From CAZWEZ01 sp964632795 (GTDB lineage Bacteria > Pseudomonadota > Alphaproteobacteria > Rhodospirillales > 2-02-FULL-58-16), in NCBI GenBank assembly GCA_964632795.1, contig CAZWEZ010000086.1, positions 1 to 16,213 on the forward strand: a DNA stretch of 16,213 nt. The letters run 5' to 3'. The notes under the pieces are model-generated. The model worked only from the letters and a program-made list of their open reading frames with translations. It ran no database searches and was not told the origin of the DNA. The translations under genes were made by a program, and so were the position numbers. How positions within the stretch are numbered: position 1 is the first letter of the stretch; each line of letters opens with the position of its first letter. Positions 1 through 6,853 of the stretch are shown here, one piece after another.

Positions 1-56
1 GTCACCGCATCGCCGGCGGCTTTCCTCCTACCCGGCGGCACGCCGAGGCGATCTCC

Positions 57-851
57 ATGGGTCATTATCAGTGCTCCTTGGTATCAGCCATGATGTCCGG
101 CCACCGCCGTCCGCCGCCGGTGATCGCCCACCGAGGGGCCTGCGGCCATGCCCCGGAGAACACCCTGGCCGCGTTGCGCAAGGCCGCCGGGCTGGGGATC
201 GGCTGGGTCGAGTTCGACACCCAGCTCAGCGCTGACGGCGCCGTCGTCGTGTTCCACGACGAGAGGCTGGAGCGGACCAGCGACGGCCACGGCATGGTCG
301 AGGAGACCGACTGGGAGGTGCTCGGGGGCCTCGACGCCGGGAGCTGGTTCGCCGAGGCCTTCCGGGGCGAGCCGATCCCGACCCTGGGCCAGGTGCTGGG
401 GGTGCTCGAAGAGCTCGGCCTGGGGGCCGTCGTCGACATCAAGCCGACGCTGGCCCCGGCCGCCGAGACGGGGCGCGCGGTGGCCGAAATCCTGCGCCGG
501 GAATGGCCGGAGTCCCTGCCGACCCCGCTGCTCAGCAGTTTCAACGAGGCGGCGCTGGCGGCCGCCGCCGGGGTCGCCCCGGAGCTGCCCCGGGCCCTGG
601 TCGTGCGACGGGTTCCCGCGGACTGGCCCGCCCGCCTCGAGCGCCTGGGCTGCGTCGCGCTGCACTGCCGCCACCAGTGGCTGACGCGACACACGGCGAA
701 GGCGGTGACCGGGGCCGGCTACGCGCTCCGCTGTTTCGTGGTCGATCGTCCCGAGCGCGCGGCGACCCTGTACCGGTGGGGCGTGGCGGGGGTGTTCTCC
801 GACTTCCCGGACCGCATCGCGACGAGCCCCGACGGCCGTCCGTCCAGATAG
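57..851 (+). CDS. ugpQ: Glycerophosphodiester phosphodiesterase (GDPD family, UgpQ-like)
   Basis: Predicted to hydrolyse glycerophosphodiesters (deacylated phospholipids) to sn-glycerol 3-phosphate plus an alcohol. No signal peptide is visible, so it is probably cytoplasmic like UgpQ. The 264-residue protein shows the GDPD TIM-barrel signature: HRG at 25-27, PEN at 33-35, EFD at 52-54 and FHD at 66-68, with H25 and H67 the expected acid-base pair. A VVDIKP strand lies at 125-130 and the closing GVAGVFSDFPDRI strand at 242-254. Start: ATG at 57 has a GAGG 8 bases upstream, but ATG at 90 or 93 gives a tighter N-terminus and also fits. The 3' end overlaps the convergent glpD by 133 bp. Its product is the substrate of GlpD, so the pairing makes metabolic sense. 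The family is clear; the exact diester substrate is not. Confidence 0.9.
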   Translation: MGHYQCSLVSAMMSGHRRPPPVIAHRGACGHAPENTLAALRKAAGLGIGWVEFDTQLSADGAVVVFHDERLERTSDGHGMVEETDWEVLGGLDAGSWFAEAFRGEPIPTLGQVLGVLEELGLGAVVDIKPTLAPAAETGRAVAEILRREWPESLPTPLLSSFNEAALAAAAGVAPELPRALVVRRVPADWPARLERLGCVALHCRHQWLTRHTAKAVTGAGYALRCFVVDRPERAATLYRWGVAGVFSDFPDRIATSPDGRPSR

Positions 852-2335
852 GCGGCGAGGCGGCTCCGGGCGACTTCGTCCATGTGCAGGCCGCACTTGG
901 TGCGCCGCCACAGGATGTCCTCGGCGGTGCGCGCCCACTCGCACGCGACCAGGTAGTCGACCTCGCGCTGGCGCAGTCCGCCGCCGAAGTCCAGCCCCAG
1001 GTCGCCCTCGCCGGCGGCGTCGCCCAGCACCGTCTCGGCGAGCGTCCCGTGGCGGCCGGCCAGGGCGCCGAGATAGGCGGCGTCGAGGCCCGGGCGCTCG
1101 GCGGCCAGCCGGGCGGCGTAGGCGGCCAGGTCCTCTCCCGGCAGGTCGCCCCCGGGCAGCGGCGCCGAGGCCGTCCACGCCTTGCTTGTCCCCGGCAGGT
1201 ACGGCGCCAGCCGGCCCAGCGCCTGCTCGGCGAGGCGCCGGTAGGTGGTGATCTTGCCGCCGTGGACGGTGAGCAGCGGCGCCGCGCCGTCGGCCGTCTC
1301 GAGATCCAGCCGGTAATCGCGGGACACCGCCGAGGGATTCCCGGCGTCGTCGTCGAGCAGCGGCCGGATGCCGGAATAGGACCACACCGCGTCGCCGGGC
1401 GAGATCGGCGTGGCGAAGTAGCGGTTGACCGCATCGCACAGGTAGGCCGCCTCCCCGGGCTCCATGGCGACGACGCCCGGGAGGCCGTCGAAGGCGACTT
1501 CGGTGGTGCCGATCAGCGAGTACCGCCCCTCGTAGGGCAGCACGAAGACGACCCTGCGGTCGGTGTTCTGCAGGATGTAGGCGTGGTCGCCGGAATGGAG
1601 CCGGGGGACCACCATGTGGCTGCCCTTGACCAGGCGCAGCGTCCGCCCGCGGCCGGCCCCGCGGATCCTCTCGCGGACCTCGCCGACCCACGGTCCGGCG
1701 GCGTTGACCAGGACCCGGGCGCGGACCGTCCGCCGGCCGCCGCCCGCCGTATCCTCGAGTCGCGCCTGCCACATCGCGTCGCCGCGCCACGCCGAGACCA
1801 GCCGGGTCCCGGTCAGCACCGTCGCCCCGTTAGCGGCCGCGGACAGCGCGTTGAGGACCACCAGGCGGGCGTCGTCGACCCAGCAGTCGGAATAGACGAA
1901 GCCCCGCCGCAGGGACTTGCGCAGCGGCTCCCCGGCCGCGTGGCGGCGGAGGAAGACGGGCCGGGAATCGGCCAGCCGGGGGTGGTCGGCCAGGCGGTCG
2001 TAGACCATCAGGGCGAGGCGGATCATCCACGCCGGACGGGCGCCGGGGCCGAGCGGCAGCACGAAGTCGAGCGGCCGGGCGATGTGCGGGGCCTTGGCCA
2101 GCAGCACCTCGCGCTCGGCCAGCGACTCGCGGACCAGGCGGAACTCGCCGTGCTCCAGGTAGCGCAGCCCGCCGTGGATCAGCTTGCTGCTGGCCGACGA
2201 GGTGCCGCCCGCCAGGTCGCCCTGCTCGCACAGCACCACCGACAGCCCGCGCCCGGCGGCGTCGCACGCGATGCCGGCGCCGTTGATGCCGCCGCCGACG
2301 ATAAGAAGGTCATGAACGGCGCCATACGCGGCCAT
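719..2335 (-). CDS. glpD: FAD-dependent glycerol-3-phosphate dehydrogenase GlpD, with C-terminal extension
   Basis: Oxidises sn-glycerol 3-phosphate to dihydroxyacetone phosphate, passing electrons through FAD to the quinone pool; the family is membrane-associated. The 538-residue protein begins with a Rossmann dinucleotide motif, GGGINGAG at 14-21, followed by the GTSSASSKLIHGGLRYLEHGEF block typical of GlpD. ATG at 2335 is preceded by an AGGGGG ribosome binding site about 8 bases upstream, which supports this start. E. coli GlpD is about 500 residues. Here residues 495-538 are encoded by DNA antisense to the conserved 3' end of the phosphodiesterase gene and are low-complexity and basic, so the tail looks like an extension from a lost stop codon. 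It lies downstream of the GlpA-like operon on the same strand, separated by 141 bp with its own ribosome binding site. Confidence 0.93.
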   Translation of the reverse strand: MAAYGAVHDLLIVGGGINGAGIACDAAGRGLSVVLCEQGDLAGGTSSASSKLIHGGLRYLEHGEFRLVRESLAEREVLLAKAPHIARPLDFVLPLGPGARPAWMIRLALMVYDRLADHPRLADSRPVFLRRHAAGEPLRKSLRRGFVYSDCWVDDARLVVLNALSAAANGATVLTGTRLVSAWRGDAMWQARLEDTAGGGRRTVRARVLVNAAGPWVGEVRERIRGAGRGRTLRLVKGSHMVVPRLHSGDHAYILQNTDRRVVFVLPYEGRYSLIGTTEVAFDGLPGVVAMEPGEAAYLCDAVNRYFATPISPGDAVWSYSGIRPLLDDDAGNPSAVSRDYRLDLETADGAAPLLTVHGGKITTYRRLAEQALGRLAPYLPGTSKAWTASAPLPGGDLPGEDLAAYAARLAAERPGLDAAYLGALAGRHGTLAETVLGDAAGEGDLGLDFGGGLRQREVDYLVACEWARTAEDILWRRTKCGLHMDEVARSRLAAYLDGRPSGLVAMRSGKSENTPATPHRYRVAARSGRSTTKQRSA

Positions 2336-2408
2336 CGAACGACCCCCTGCGCCATCTGAAAAGACTGTTCATGCCCCTACATAAGGTCACGGTTACGCCC
2401 GAATTCAT

Positions 2409-2437
2409 CCCCGGGGCGGGAAATAATTTCGCCGGGG
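2409..2437. repeat. GC-rich inverted repeat between DUF1667 gene and glpD
   Basis: Outer arms CCCCGG (2409-2414) and CCGGGG (2432-2437) enclose an inner GAAAT/ATTTC palindrome (2420-2430), with a few unpaired bases between. It lies 39-67 bases past the stop of the minus-strand DUF1667 gene, so it could end or attenuate that transcript. However, no T-run follows in that direction, so a classical intrinsic terminator is doubtful. The rest of the 141-bp gap shows no other gene. Confidence 0.35.
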
Positions 2438-2476
2438 TTTCGCTCGCGGGTCGGCCTCCAAGGGGTGGCGATTCCC

Positions 2477-2857
2477 TCAGGCGACCGGCAGGTCGCGGGT
2501 GGCGACGATGTCGGCGCCGGTGTTCGCGACGTCGGTAACGATCACCTGGCCGATCGCCACCGGGGCGGCGACGGTGACCCCCGAGAGCGCCCGGCACACC
2601 TCCAGCACCCGGTCGCGGGGCACCGAGGCGCTGGTCCTCACCGGCAGCCGGGCCACGACCCCGCCCTCGGCGGCGACGGTGGTGGTGACCATGCGCCGCG
2701 GGTCGGTGTGCTCTTGGGCGCCATAGACCTTGCCCTTCTTGCAGGTGAAGCCGCGGATCTCGACGATCGCCTTGGCCTCGTCGTCGGTGACCTCCAGCCG
2801 GCAGCCCAGCGGGCAGTCGATGCACAGGTAGTGAAAAACCCTCTCCTCGCCGGCCAT
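2477..2857 (-). CDS. DUF1667 family small cysteine-rich protein
   Basis: A 126-residue protein with N-terminal cysteines C12, C15 and C19 in the motif CIDCPLGC and a further C39, an arrangement that could bind a metal or iron-sulfur cluster (inference). The family is known as DUF1667; from memory it recurs as the third gene beside a GlpA-like and a pyridine-nucleotide oxidoreductase gene in glycerol loci of other bacteria. Its biochemical role is not established as far as I know; it may act as an electron-transfer or structural subunit. The ATG at 2857 is chosen because the upstream gene's stop ends just 2 bases before it and because the conserved cysteine block starts shortly after. Reading the frame further upstream gives only shadow sequence of the preceding gene. 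It is the last gene of the three-gene unit. Confidence 0.85.
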   Translation of the reverse strand: MAGEERVFHYLCIDCPLGCRLEVTDDEAKAIVEIRGFTCKKGKVYGAQEHTDPRRMVTTTVAAEGGVVARLPVRTSASVPRDRVLEVCRALSGVTVAAPVAIGQVIVTDVANTGADIVATRDLPVA

Positions 2858-2859
2858 CG

Positions 2860-4122
2860 TCAGCGCGCCTCGACGTTGACGCGCAGGGCGTCGCCGGAGA
2901 AGTCGGCGAGGAACCTGGGGCGCACCTTCAGGTTGACCATCTCGGCCGGGAACACATAGCGCAGCTTCTTGGTGTAAACGTCGCCGAGCCGCACCTGGCA
3001 CTTCTCCACCGGCCGCCGGACCCGCAGGTAGACGGTGTGCTCGCGGTTACTCGAGATGGTGTGGGGCACGCAGTAGGCGACGTTGTCGCCGGGGATCAGG
3101 CGGATGTTGTCGGCCGGCCGCCGGCGGCCGCCGACGAAGTCGCCGGCACTACCCCCGGCGAGCACCGATTCCTGGCTCACGAAGTCGACCAGATCGTGGA
3201 TGTGGACCACGTTGCCGCACGCGAACACGCCGTCCATCGAGGTCTCCATCGAGCTGTCGACCACCGGCCCCCCGGTGACCGCATCGAGGCGCAGGTTGAG
3301 TTGGCGCGACAGCTCGTTCTCGGGGATCAGGCCGATCGACAGCAACAAGGTGTCACAGGGGATATCCCGGCATTTTGCCATCACCGGCTCGAGGTCGTCG
3401 TCGACCGGGGCCACGGTGACTTTTCGCAGGCGCTCGCGGCCCTCGATGTGGACCACCGTATGGGACAGGTGGAGCGGGATGTCGAAGTCGTGCAGGCACT
3501 GCACCACGTTGCGGGTCAGGCCGTTGGCGTGGGGCATGATCTCGTAGACGCCTTCCACCTCGACCCCCTCCAGGGTCAGCCGGCGGGCCATGATCAGGCC
3601 GATGTCTCCGGAGCCCAGGATGACCACCCGGCGCCCCGGCAGGTAGCCCTTGATGTTGACGAACTTCTGGGCGAGGCCGGCGGTCAGCACCCCGGACGGG
3701 CGGTCGCCGGGGATCCGGATGGCGCCCCGGGTGCGCTCGCGCGAGCCCATCGCCAGGACCACCGAGCGGGCCTCGACGACGTGGATGCCGTGATCGGCCG
3801 ACATCAGCTTGATCCGCCGGCCACGATCGATGTCGGCGACCAAGGCGTCGCTCAGGATGTCGATGCCGTTGTCCAGCACCTGCTCCAGGTAGCGCTGGGC
3901 GTATTCGGGGCCGGTCAGATCCTCCTTGAAGTGGTGGAGCCCGAAGCCGGTGTGGATGCACTGCCACAGGATGCCCCCGGCCTGGGATTCGCGGTCGGCG
4001 ATAAGAACCTTCCCGGCGCCGGCCTTACGCGCCCCGATGGCCGCCGCCATCCCCGCCGGGCCGCCGCCCGAGACCACCAGGTCGTAGCTCCCCGCGATGT
4101 GGGACGGCCGGCCGGTGATCAT
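2860..4122 (-). CDS. GlpB-like NAD(P)/FAD-dependent oxidoreductase
   Basis: A 420-residue pyridine nucleotide-disulfide type flavoprotein. It has an N-terminal FAD-binding GGGPAG at 19-24, the GGILWQCIHTGFG block characteristic of the subfamily that accompanies GlpA-like enzymes, and a second Rossmann fold with LGSGDIG around residue 165. A FACGNVVHIHDLVDFV segment precedes a C-terminal domain of about 85 residues. I do not see the redox-active CxxxxC disulfide of lipoamide-dehydrogenase-type enzymes. ATG at 4122 overlaps the upstream gene's TGA by 4 bases (ATGA), which indicates translational coupling. Role by context: electron acceptor or partner subunit for the GlpA-like dehydrogenase, perhaps linking glycerol-3-phosphate oxidation to NAD(P) or another carrier. 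The specific acceptor cannot be read from the sequence. Confidence 0.87.
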   Translation of the reverse strand: MITGRPSHIAGSYDLVVSGGGPAGMAAAIGARKAGAGKVLIADRESQAGGILWQCIHTGFGLHHFKEDLTGPEYAQRYLEQVLDNGIDILSDALVADIDRGRRIKLMSADHGIHVVEARSVVLAMGSRERTRGAIRIPGDRPSGVLTAGLAQKFVNIKGYLPGRRVVILGSGDIGLIMARRLTLEGVEVEGVYEIMPHANGLTRNVVQCLHDFDIPLHLSHTVVHIEGRERLRKVTVAPVDDDLEPVMAKCRDIPCDTLLLSIGLIPENELSRQLNLRLDAVTGGPVVDSSMETSMDGVFACGNVVHIHDLVDFVSQESVLAGGSAGDFVGGRRRPADNIRLIPGDNVAYCVPHTISSNREHTVYLRVRRPVEKCQVRLGDVYTKKLRYVFPAEMVNLKVRPRFLADFSGDALRVNVEAR

Positions 4123-5567
4123 GTCCCGCCCCCCCGCTCGCGCTCGCGGACGATCCAGGAGTCGCCGCCGCGCTTGGTGATCGAGGTAATGGGCACCTCG
4201 AGTTGGCGCGACAGAATCTCCATGCAGCGCCAGGTGCAGAAGCCGCCCTGGCAACGCCCCATGCCGGCCCGGGTGCGGAACTTGATGCCGTCCAGGGTCC
4301 GCGCCCCGGCGGTAATGGCGTCCAGGATCTCGCGCTCGGTGACGTTCTCGCACCGGCAGCCGATGCGGCCGTAGTGGCGGTCCTCGCGGCTCAGCCGGAT
4401 CTGCTCGGCGAGCGACAGGGCGGCGAAAGGCGTCCGCTTGGGCAGCGCCGCCTGGAAGGCGTCGTCGGGCGTCAGCTCCAGGCCCTGGTCGGCCAGGATG
4501 TCGGCGACCATGGCGGCGATCGCCGGGGCCGCGGTCAGCCCCGGCGACTGGATGCCGGCGACGTTGATGAAACCTTCGAGCGGGCTCGCACCGATGATGA
4601 AGTCCTCGCCCTCGACCACCGCCCTGAGCCCGGCGAAGGCGGCGATGCAGTCGCCCTCGTCGATCCCCGGGACGTGGCGGCGGACCTTGGAGAAGACCTC
4701 GGCGGCGCCGGCCGCCGTGGTCGACAGGTCGTCGCGGTCCTCGGTGTCGGTGGCGGTCGGCCCGACCATCAGGGTGCCGTCGTAGGTCGGGATCACCAGC
4801 ACCCCCTTCGAGGTCGGGCTCGGGCAGGGGAAGATGATCCGCCCGACCAGTCCCTGGAGGCGCTTGTCGAGCATGTATTCCTCGCCCTTGCGGGGGTGGA
4901 TGGCGAAGTCCCCGACCCCGGCCATGGCGGCGATGCGGTCGGCGTGGAGGCCGGCGGCGTTGACCACGAAACGGCTGGCCACGGTGCGCCGGCGGCTGGT
5001 CACCTCGAGCACGCCGTCGGCGGGGGCGATCGCGTGCACCGGGTCCGACAGCGACACCTCGAGGCCGTTGAGGCGGGCGCTGTGCTCGAGCGCGAAGCAG
5101 GCCTCGTAGGGGTTGACGACCCCGGCCGTCGGCGCGTGAAGCGCCGCCACCAGGTCCTCGGTGAGGTTCGGTTCCTCGGCGCGGATGCGCTCGCGGCCCC
5201 ACATCTCGAGGCCCGTCACCCCCTTCTCGCGGCCCTGGGCGAGCAGCTTCTCGAGCGTCGGCAGTTGGTCCTCGCCGAGCGCCAGCATCAGCTCGCCGAC
5301 CCGCTTGAAGCCGAAGCCGAGGTCGTCGTGGAGGCGCTCCCAGCGGCGGTTGCCCTCCCATTCCAGCCGCCCCTTGAGGGTCTCCGGCGAGCTGTGGTGG
5401 CCGGCGTGGATGATGCCGCTGTTGGACTTGGAGGTCCCGAAGCCGACCTCGCACTCCTTGTCGATAAGGAGCACGCGCAGGCGGTAGCGGGTCAGTTCCC
5501 TGGCGATGGCGCAGCCGATGACGCCGCCGCCGATGATGGTCACGTCGTAAACCATGTCGGTTGGCAC
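4119..5567 (-). CDS. glpA: GlpA-like FAD-dependent dehydrogenase with BFD-type [2Fe-2S] domain
   Basis: A 482-residue DAO-family flavoenzyme, most likely a glycerol-3-phosphate dehydrogenase subunit. The FAD motif GGGVIG is at 13-18, and the SNSGIIHAGHHSSPETLKGRL block near 48-68 is typical of GlpA-type enzymes. The C-terminal BFD-like domain has C404 and C406 (GCRCENVTE) plus C439 and C444 (RCQGGFC), the pattern for a [2Fe-2S] cluster; C448 is extra. The start is uncertain: GTG at 5567 gives VPTDMVYD and ATG at 5555 gives MVYD, and neither has a convincing ribosome binding site. It is first in the three-gene unit with the GlpB-like and DUF1667 genes. No GlpC anchor gene is present in the window. 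Two GlpR-like palindromes lie 18-56 bases upstream. A different substrate, such as another 2-hydroxy acid, cannot be excluded. Confidence 0.86.
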   Translation of the reverse strand: MPTDMVYDVTIIGGGVIGCAIARELTRYRLRVLLIDKECEVGFGTSKSNSGIIHAGHHSSPETLKGRLEWEGNRRWERLHDDLGFGFKRVGELMLALGEDQLPTLEKLLAQGREKGVTGLEMWGRERIRAEEPNLTEDLVAALHAPTAGVVNPYEACFALEHSARLNGLEVSLSDPVHAIAPADGVLEVTSRRRTVASRFVVNAAGLHADRIAAMAGVGDFAIHPRKGEEYMLDKRLQGLVGRIIFPCPSPTSKGVLVIPTYDGTLMVGPTATDTEDRDDLSTTAAGAAEVFSKVRRHVPGIDEGDCIAAFAGLRAVVEGEDFIIGASPLEGFINVAGIQSPGLTAAPAIAAMVADILADQGLELTPDDAFQAALPKRTPFAALSLAEQIRLSREDRHYGRIGCRCENVTEREILDAITAGARTLDGIKFRTRAGMGRCQGGFCTWRCMEILSRQLEVPITSITKRGGDSWIVRERERGGGT

Positions 5568-5584
5568 CGTATTACGGGGCCGTG

Positions 5585-5602
5585 ATTTTCACAATTGAAA
5601 AT
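5585..5602. promoter_or_regulatory. Putative GlpR-like operator 1
   Basis: Perfect palindrome ATTTTCA-CAAT-TGAAAAT, extendable by one base pair each side (5584-5603). It resembles the 18-bp inverted-repeat operators of the DeoR-family repressor GlpR. It lies 18 bases upstream of the GlpA-like start and 21 bp (two helical turns) from operator 2. Assignment to GlpR is inferred from operator shape and the glycerol genes; no glpR is in the window. Confidence 0.5.
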
Positions 5603-5605
5603 CGG

Positions 5606-5623
5606 ATGTTCGAATCCGAAAAT
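5606..5623. promoter_or_regulatory. Putative GlpR-like operator 2
   Basis: Near-palindrome ATGTTCG-AATC-CGAAAAT with the TTCG-N4-CGAA core seen in GlpR operators as I recall them. It has the same 7-4-7 geometry as operator 1 and sits on the same face of the helix, which suggests cooperative binding at the promoter of the GlpA-like operon. No clear -35/-10 pair could be picked with confidence in this stretch. Confidence 0.52.
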
Positions 5624-5638
5624 TTCCCCGCTCGGCCC

Positions 5639-5710
5639 CCGGGCCGCCCCGAAGATGCCGCCATGGTCGGCGGCGGCGGCGACGTAGGACAGGTGGCGGA
5701 GGTTGTTGAT
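5639..5710 (-). pseudogene. Possible remnant of a LysR-type regulator N-terminus
   Basis: Read on the minus strand, 24 codons give INNLRHLSYVAAAADHGG followed by IFGAAR. This closely resembles the start of LysR-family regulators (pattern NLRHLRYFxAVAExGSFxxAAR), i.e. the first part of their winged helix-turn-helix. The position expected for the start codon is ATC rather than ATG, and an in-frame TAA lies just upstream at about 5720-5722. After the AAR block the similarity stops and the frame runs into the operator palindromes. I read it as a decayed remnant of a regulator once next to this locus. The match is short and by eye, so chance resemblance remains possible. Confidence 0.35.
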
Positions 5711-5774
5711 CGGCGGATTTTACGAGGGAAAAGGCAGGATTTTTTATTTTCAATCGATCAGCGGCGATGTCAAT

Positions 5775-5792
5775 ATGTTCGCAATCGAACCG
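5775..5792. promoter_or_regulatory. Putative GlpR-like operator 3, in front of the DHH-GHMP gene
   Basis: ATGTTCG-CAAT-CGAACCG has a perfect TTCG-N4-CGAA core with the same 7-4-7 spacing as operators 1 and 2; only the last two bases break symmetry. It ends 3 bases before the AAGGGGGG ribosome binding site of the gene starting at 5810, so a bound repressor would block transcription of that gene. This suggests that the divergent DHH-GHMP gene shares the control of the glycerol operon. Confidence 0.45.
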
Positions 5793-5809
5793 GCGAAGGG
5801 GGGCTGCTG

Positions 5810-6853
5810 ATGGCCCAAAAGAAGGGCGGCGTCGAGGGGTTGAGGGCGGCCATGGAGGGTGCCGCCGGGGCGCTGCGGGGGTGGCCGGCGGAGACCGTTC
5901 AGGTCGTCCACCACAACGATTCCGACGGCCTGAGTTCGGGCGCCATCCTGACCCGCGCCTTCGAGCGGGCCGGCTACGGGGTCCGCCGGTGCTGCCTGGA
6001 GAAGCCCTATCCCAAGGTGCTCGAGCGGATCTTCGCCGGGGACGGGCGGATCATCGTCTTCGCCGACTTCGCGGGGCGCATCGCGCCCCTGATCGGCGAC
6101 CTCAACCGGGGCCGCAACCTGGTCTTGATTCTCGACCACCACGTTGCCGAGCCGGCCACCGAGCCGCTGGTCCACAACCTTGACGGCGACCTGTTCGGGC
6201 TCGAGGGGGACCGCGACATCTCAGCCTCGACCACGTGTTACCTGTTCGCCACGACCCTCGACGCGGCCAACCGCGACCTCGCCCACATCGCCGCCATCGG
6301 CGCCGTCGGCGACGGCTTCTTCGTCGACGGCCGGCTGGTCGGCGAGAACCGCGAGGCGGCGCTGGAGGCGGCCCAACAGGGGTCGCTGGAGATCGTCGAG
6401 GGCGGCGAAAAGACGTTCCGGCCGCTGTCCCTGAAGCGCCCGGTCGAAGGGGTGCTGGCGGCCAGCGGGGTGACCGCCGACACCTCGGCCCTGCAGGGGC
6501 TGATCGATGACGAAAGGCGAAAGGATGCGGCGCTGTTCGCCGACCGCCTGGAGGCCATTACCGGCCAGGTCCGCGACCTCGAGCAGGCGCTGGAGGCCGA
6601 CGACCTGGACACGGTGGGGGCGATCATGACCGCCAACCACCGGATCCTGATCGACATGGGGCTGTCCCACGACACGCTGATCCGCCTGTGCGACCTGGCC
6701 CGCGAGGCCGGGGCGCCGGGGGCCAAGCTGACCGGCGGCGGGATGGGCGGCTACGCCTTCGCCCTGACCCCGGGCAAGGAGCTCCAGGAGAGGGTCGCCA
6801 CGGCGATCGAGAAGGAAGGCTTCCAGGTCATCCGCGCCACCTACGGCGCCTAA
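5810..6853 (+). CDS. DHH phosphoesterase fused to GHMP-kinase (mevalonate kinase-like) C-terminal half
   Basis: A 347-residue chimeric protein. Residues about 28-190 are a DHH domain: motif I HHNDSDG (34-40), motif II D86 in FADFAG, motif III DHH (109-111) and motif IV D168 in GAVGDG. These are the metal ligands expected of a Mn/Mg phosphodiesterase or phosphatase, and all are intact. The usual DHHA1 substrate-binding domain with its GGGH motif is absent. Instead, residues about 205-347 read like the C-terminal half of mevalonate kinase, ending with ANHRILIDMGLS (275-286) and GHMP motif 3, GAKLTGGGMGG (304-314). The GHMP N-terminal ATP-binding half with its GxGxxSS loop is missing. ATG at 5810 follows a strong AAGGGGGG site; frame further upstream is noncoding. 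The C-half probably recognises a phosphorylated or nucleotide ligand for the DHH active site. Substrate unknown. The 3' end overlaps the convergent deaminase gene by 26 bp. Confidence 0.88.
   Translation: MAQKKGGVEGLRAAMEGAAGALRGWPAETVQVVHHNDSDGLSSGAILTRAFERAGYGVRRCCLEKPYPKVLERIFAGDGRIIVFADFAGRIAPLIGDLNRGRNLVLILDHHVAEPATEPLVHNLDGDLFGLEGDRDISASTTCYLFATTLDAANRDLAHIAAIGAVGDGFFVDGRLVGENREAALEAAQQGSLEIVEGGEKTFRPLSLKRPVEGVLAASGVTADTSALQGLIDDERRKDAALFADRLEAITGQVRDLEQALEADDLDTVGAIMTANHRILIDMGLSHDTLIRLCDLAREAGAPGAKLTGGGMGGYAFALTPGKELQERVATAIEKEGFQVIRATYGA

Noticed and set aside
1..56. CCTCCT at 23-28 as a minus-strand ribosome binding site for a divergent gene running off the left edge.
   Set aside because: The ATG at the right distance (8-10) is followed at once by an in-frame TGA, and too little sequence remains to judge other starts. 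I see no gene in this stretch.
84..1790. Long minus-strand frame spanning ugpQ and part of glpD.
   Set aside because: Its arginine/proline/glycine-rich translation is typical of an out-of-frame reading, and the overlapping glpD and ugpQ frames carry intact motifs.
2365..2382. CTGTTCA-TGCC-CCTACAT upstream of glpD as a fourth GlpR-like box.
   Set aside because: The geometry fits, but the second half lacks the CGAA/TGAA core present in the other three, so it is too degenerate to call.
5633..5646. Perfect GC palindrome CGGCCC-CC-GGGCCG as a terminator.
   Set aside because: The loop is only two bases, there is no T-run on either side, and no gene ends here.
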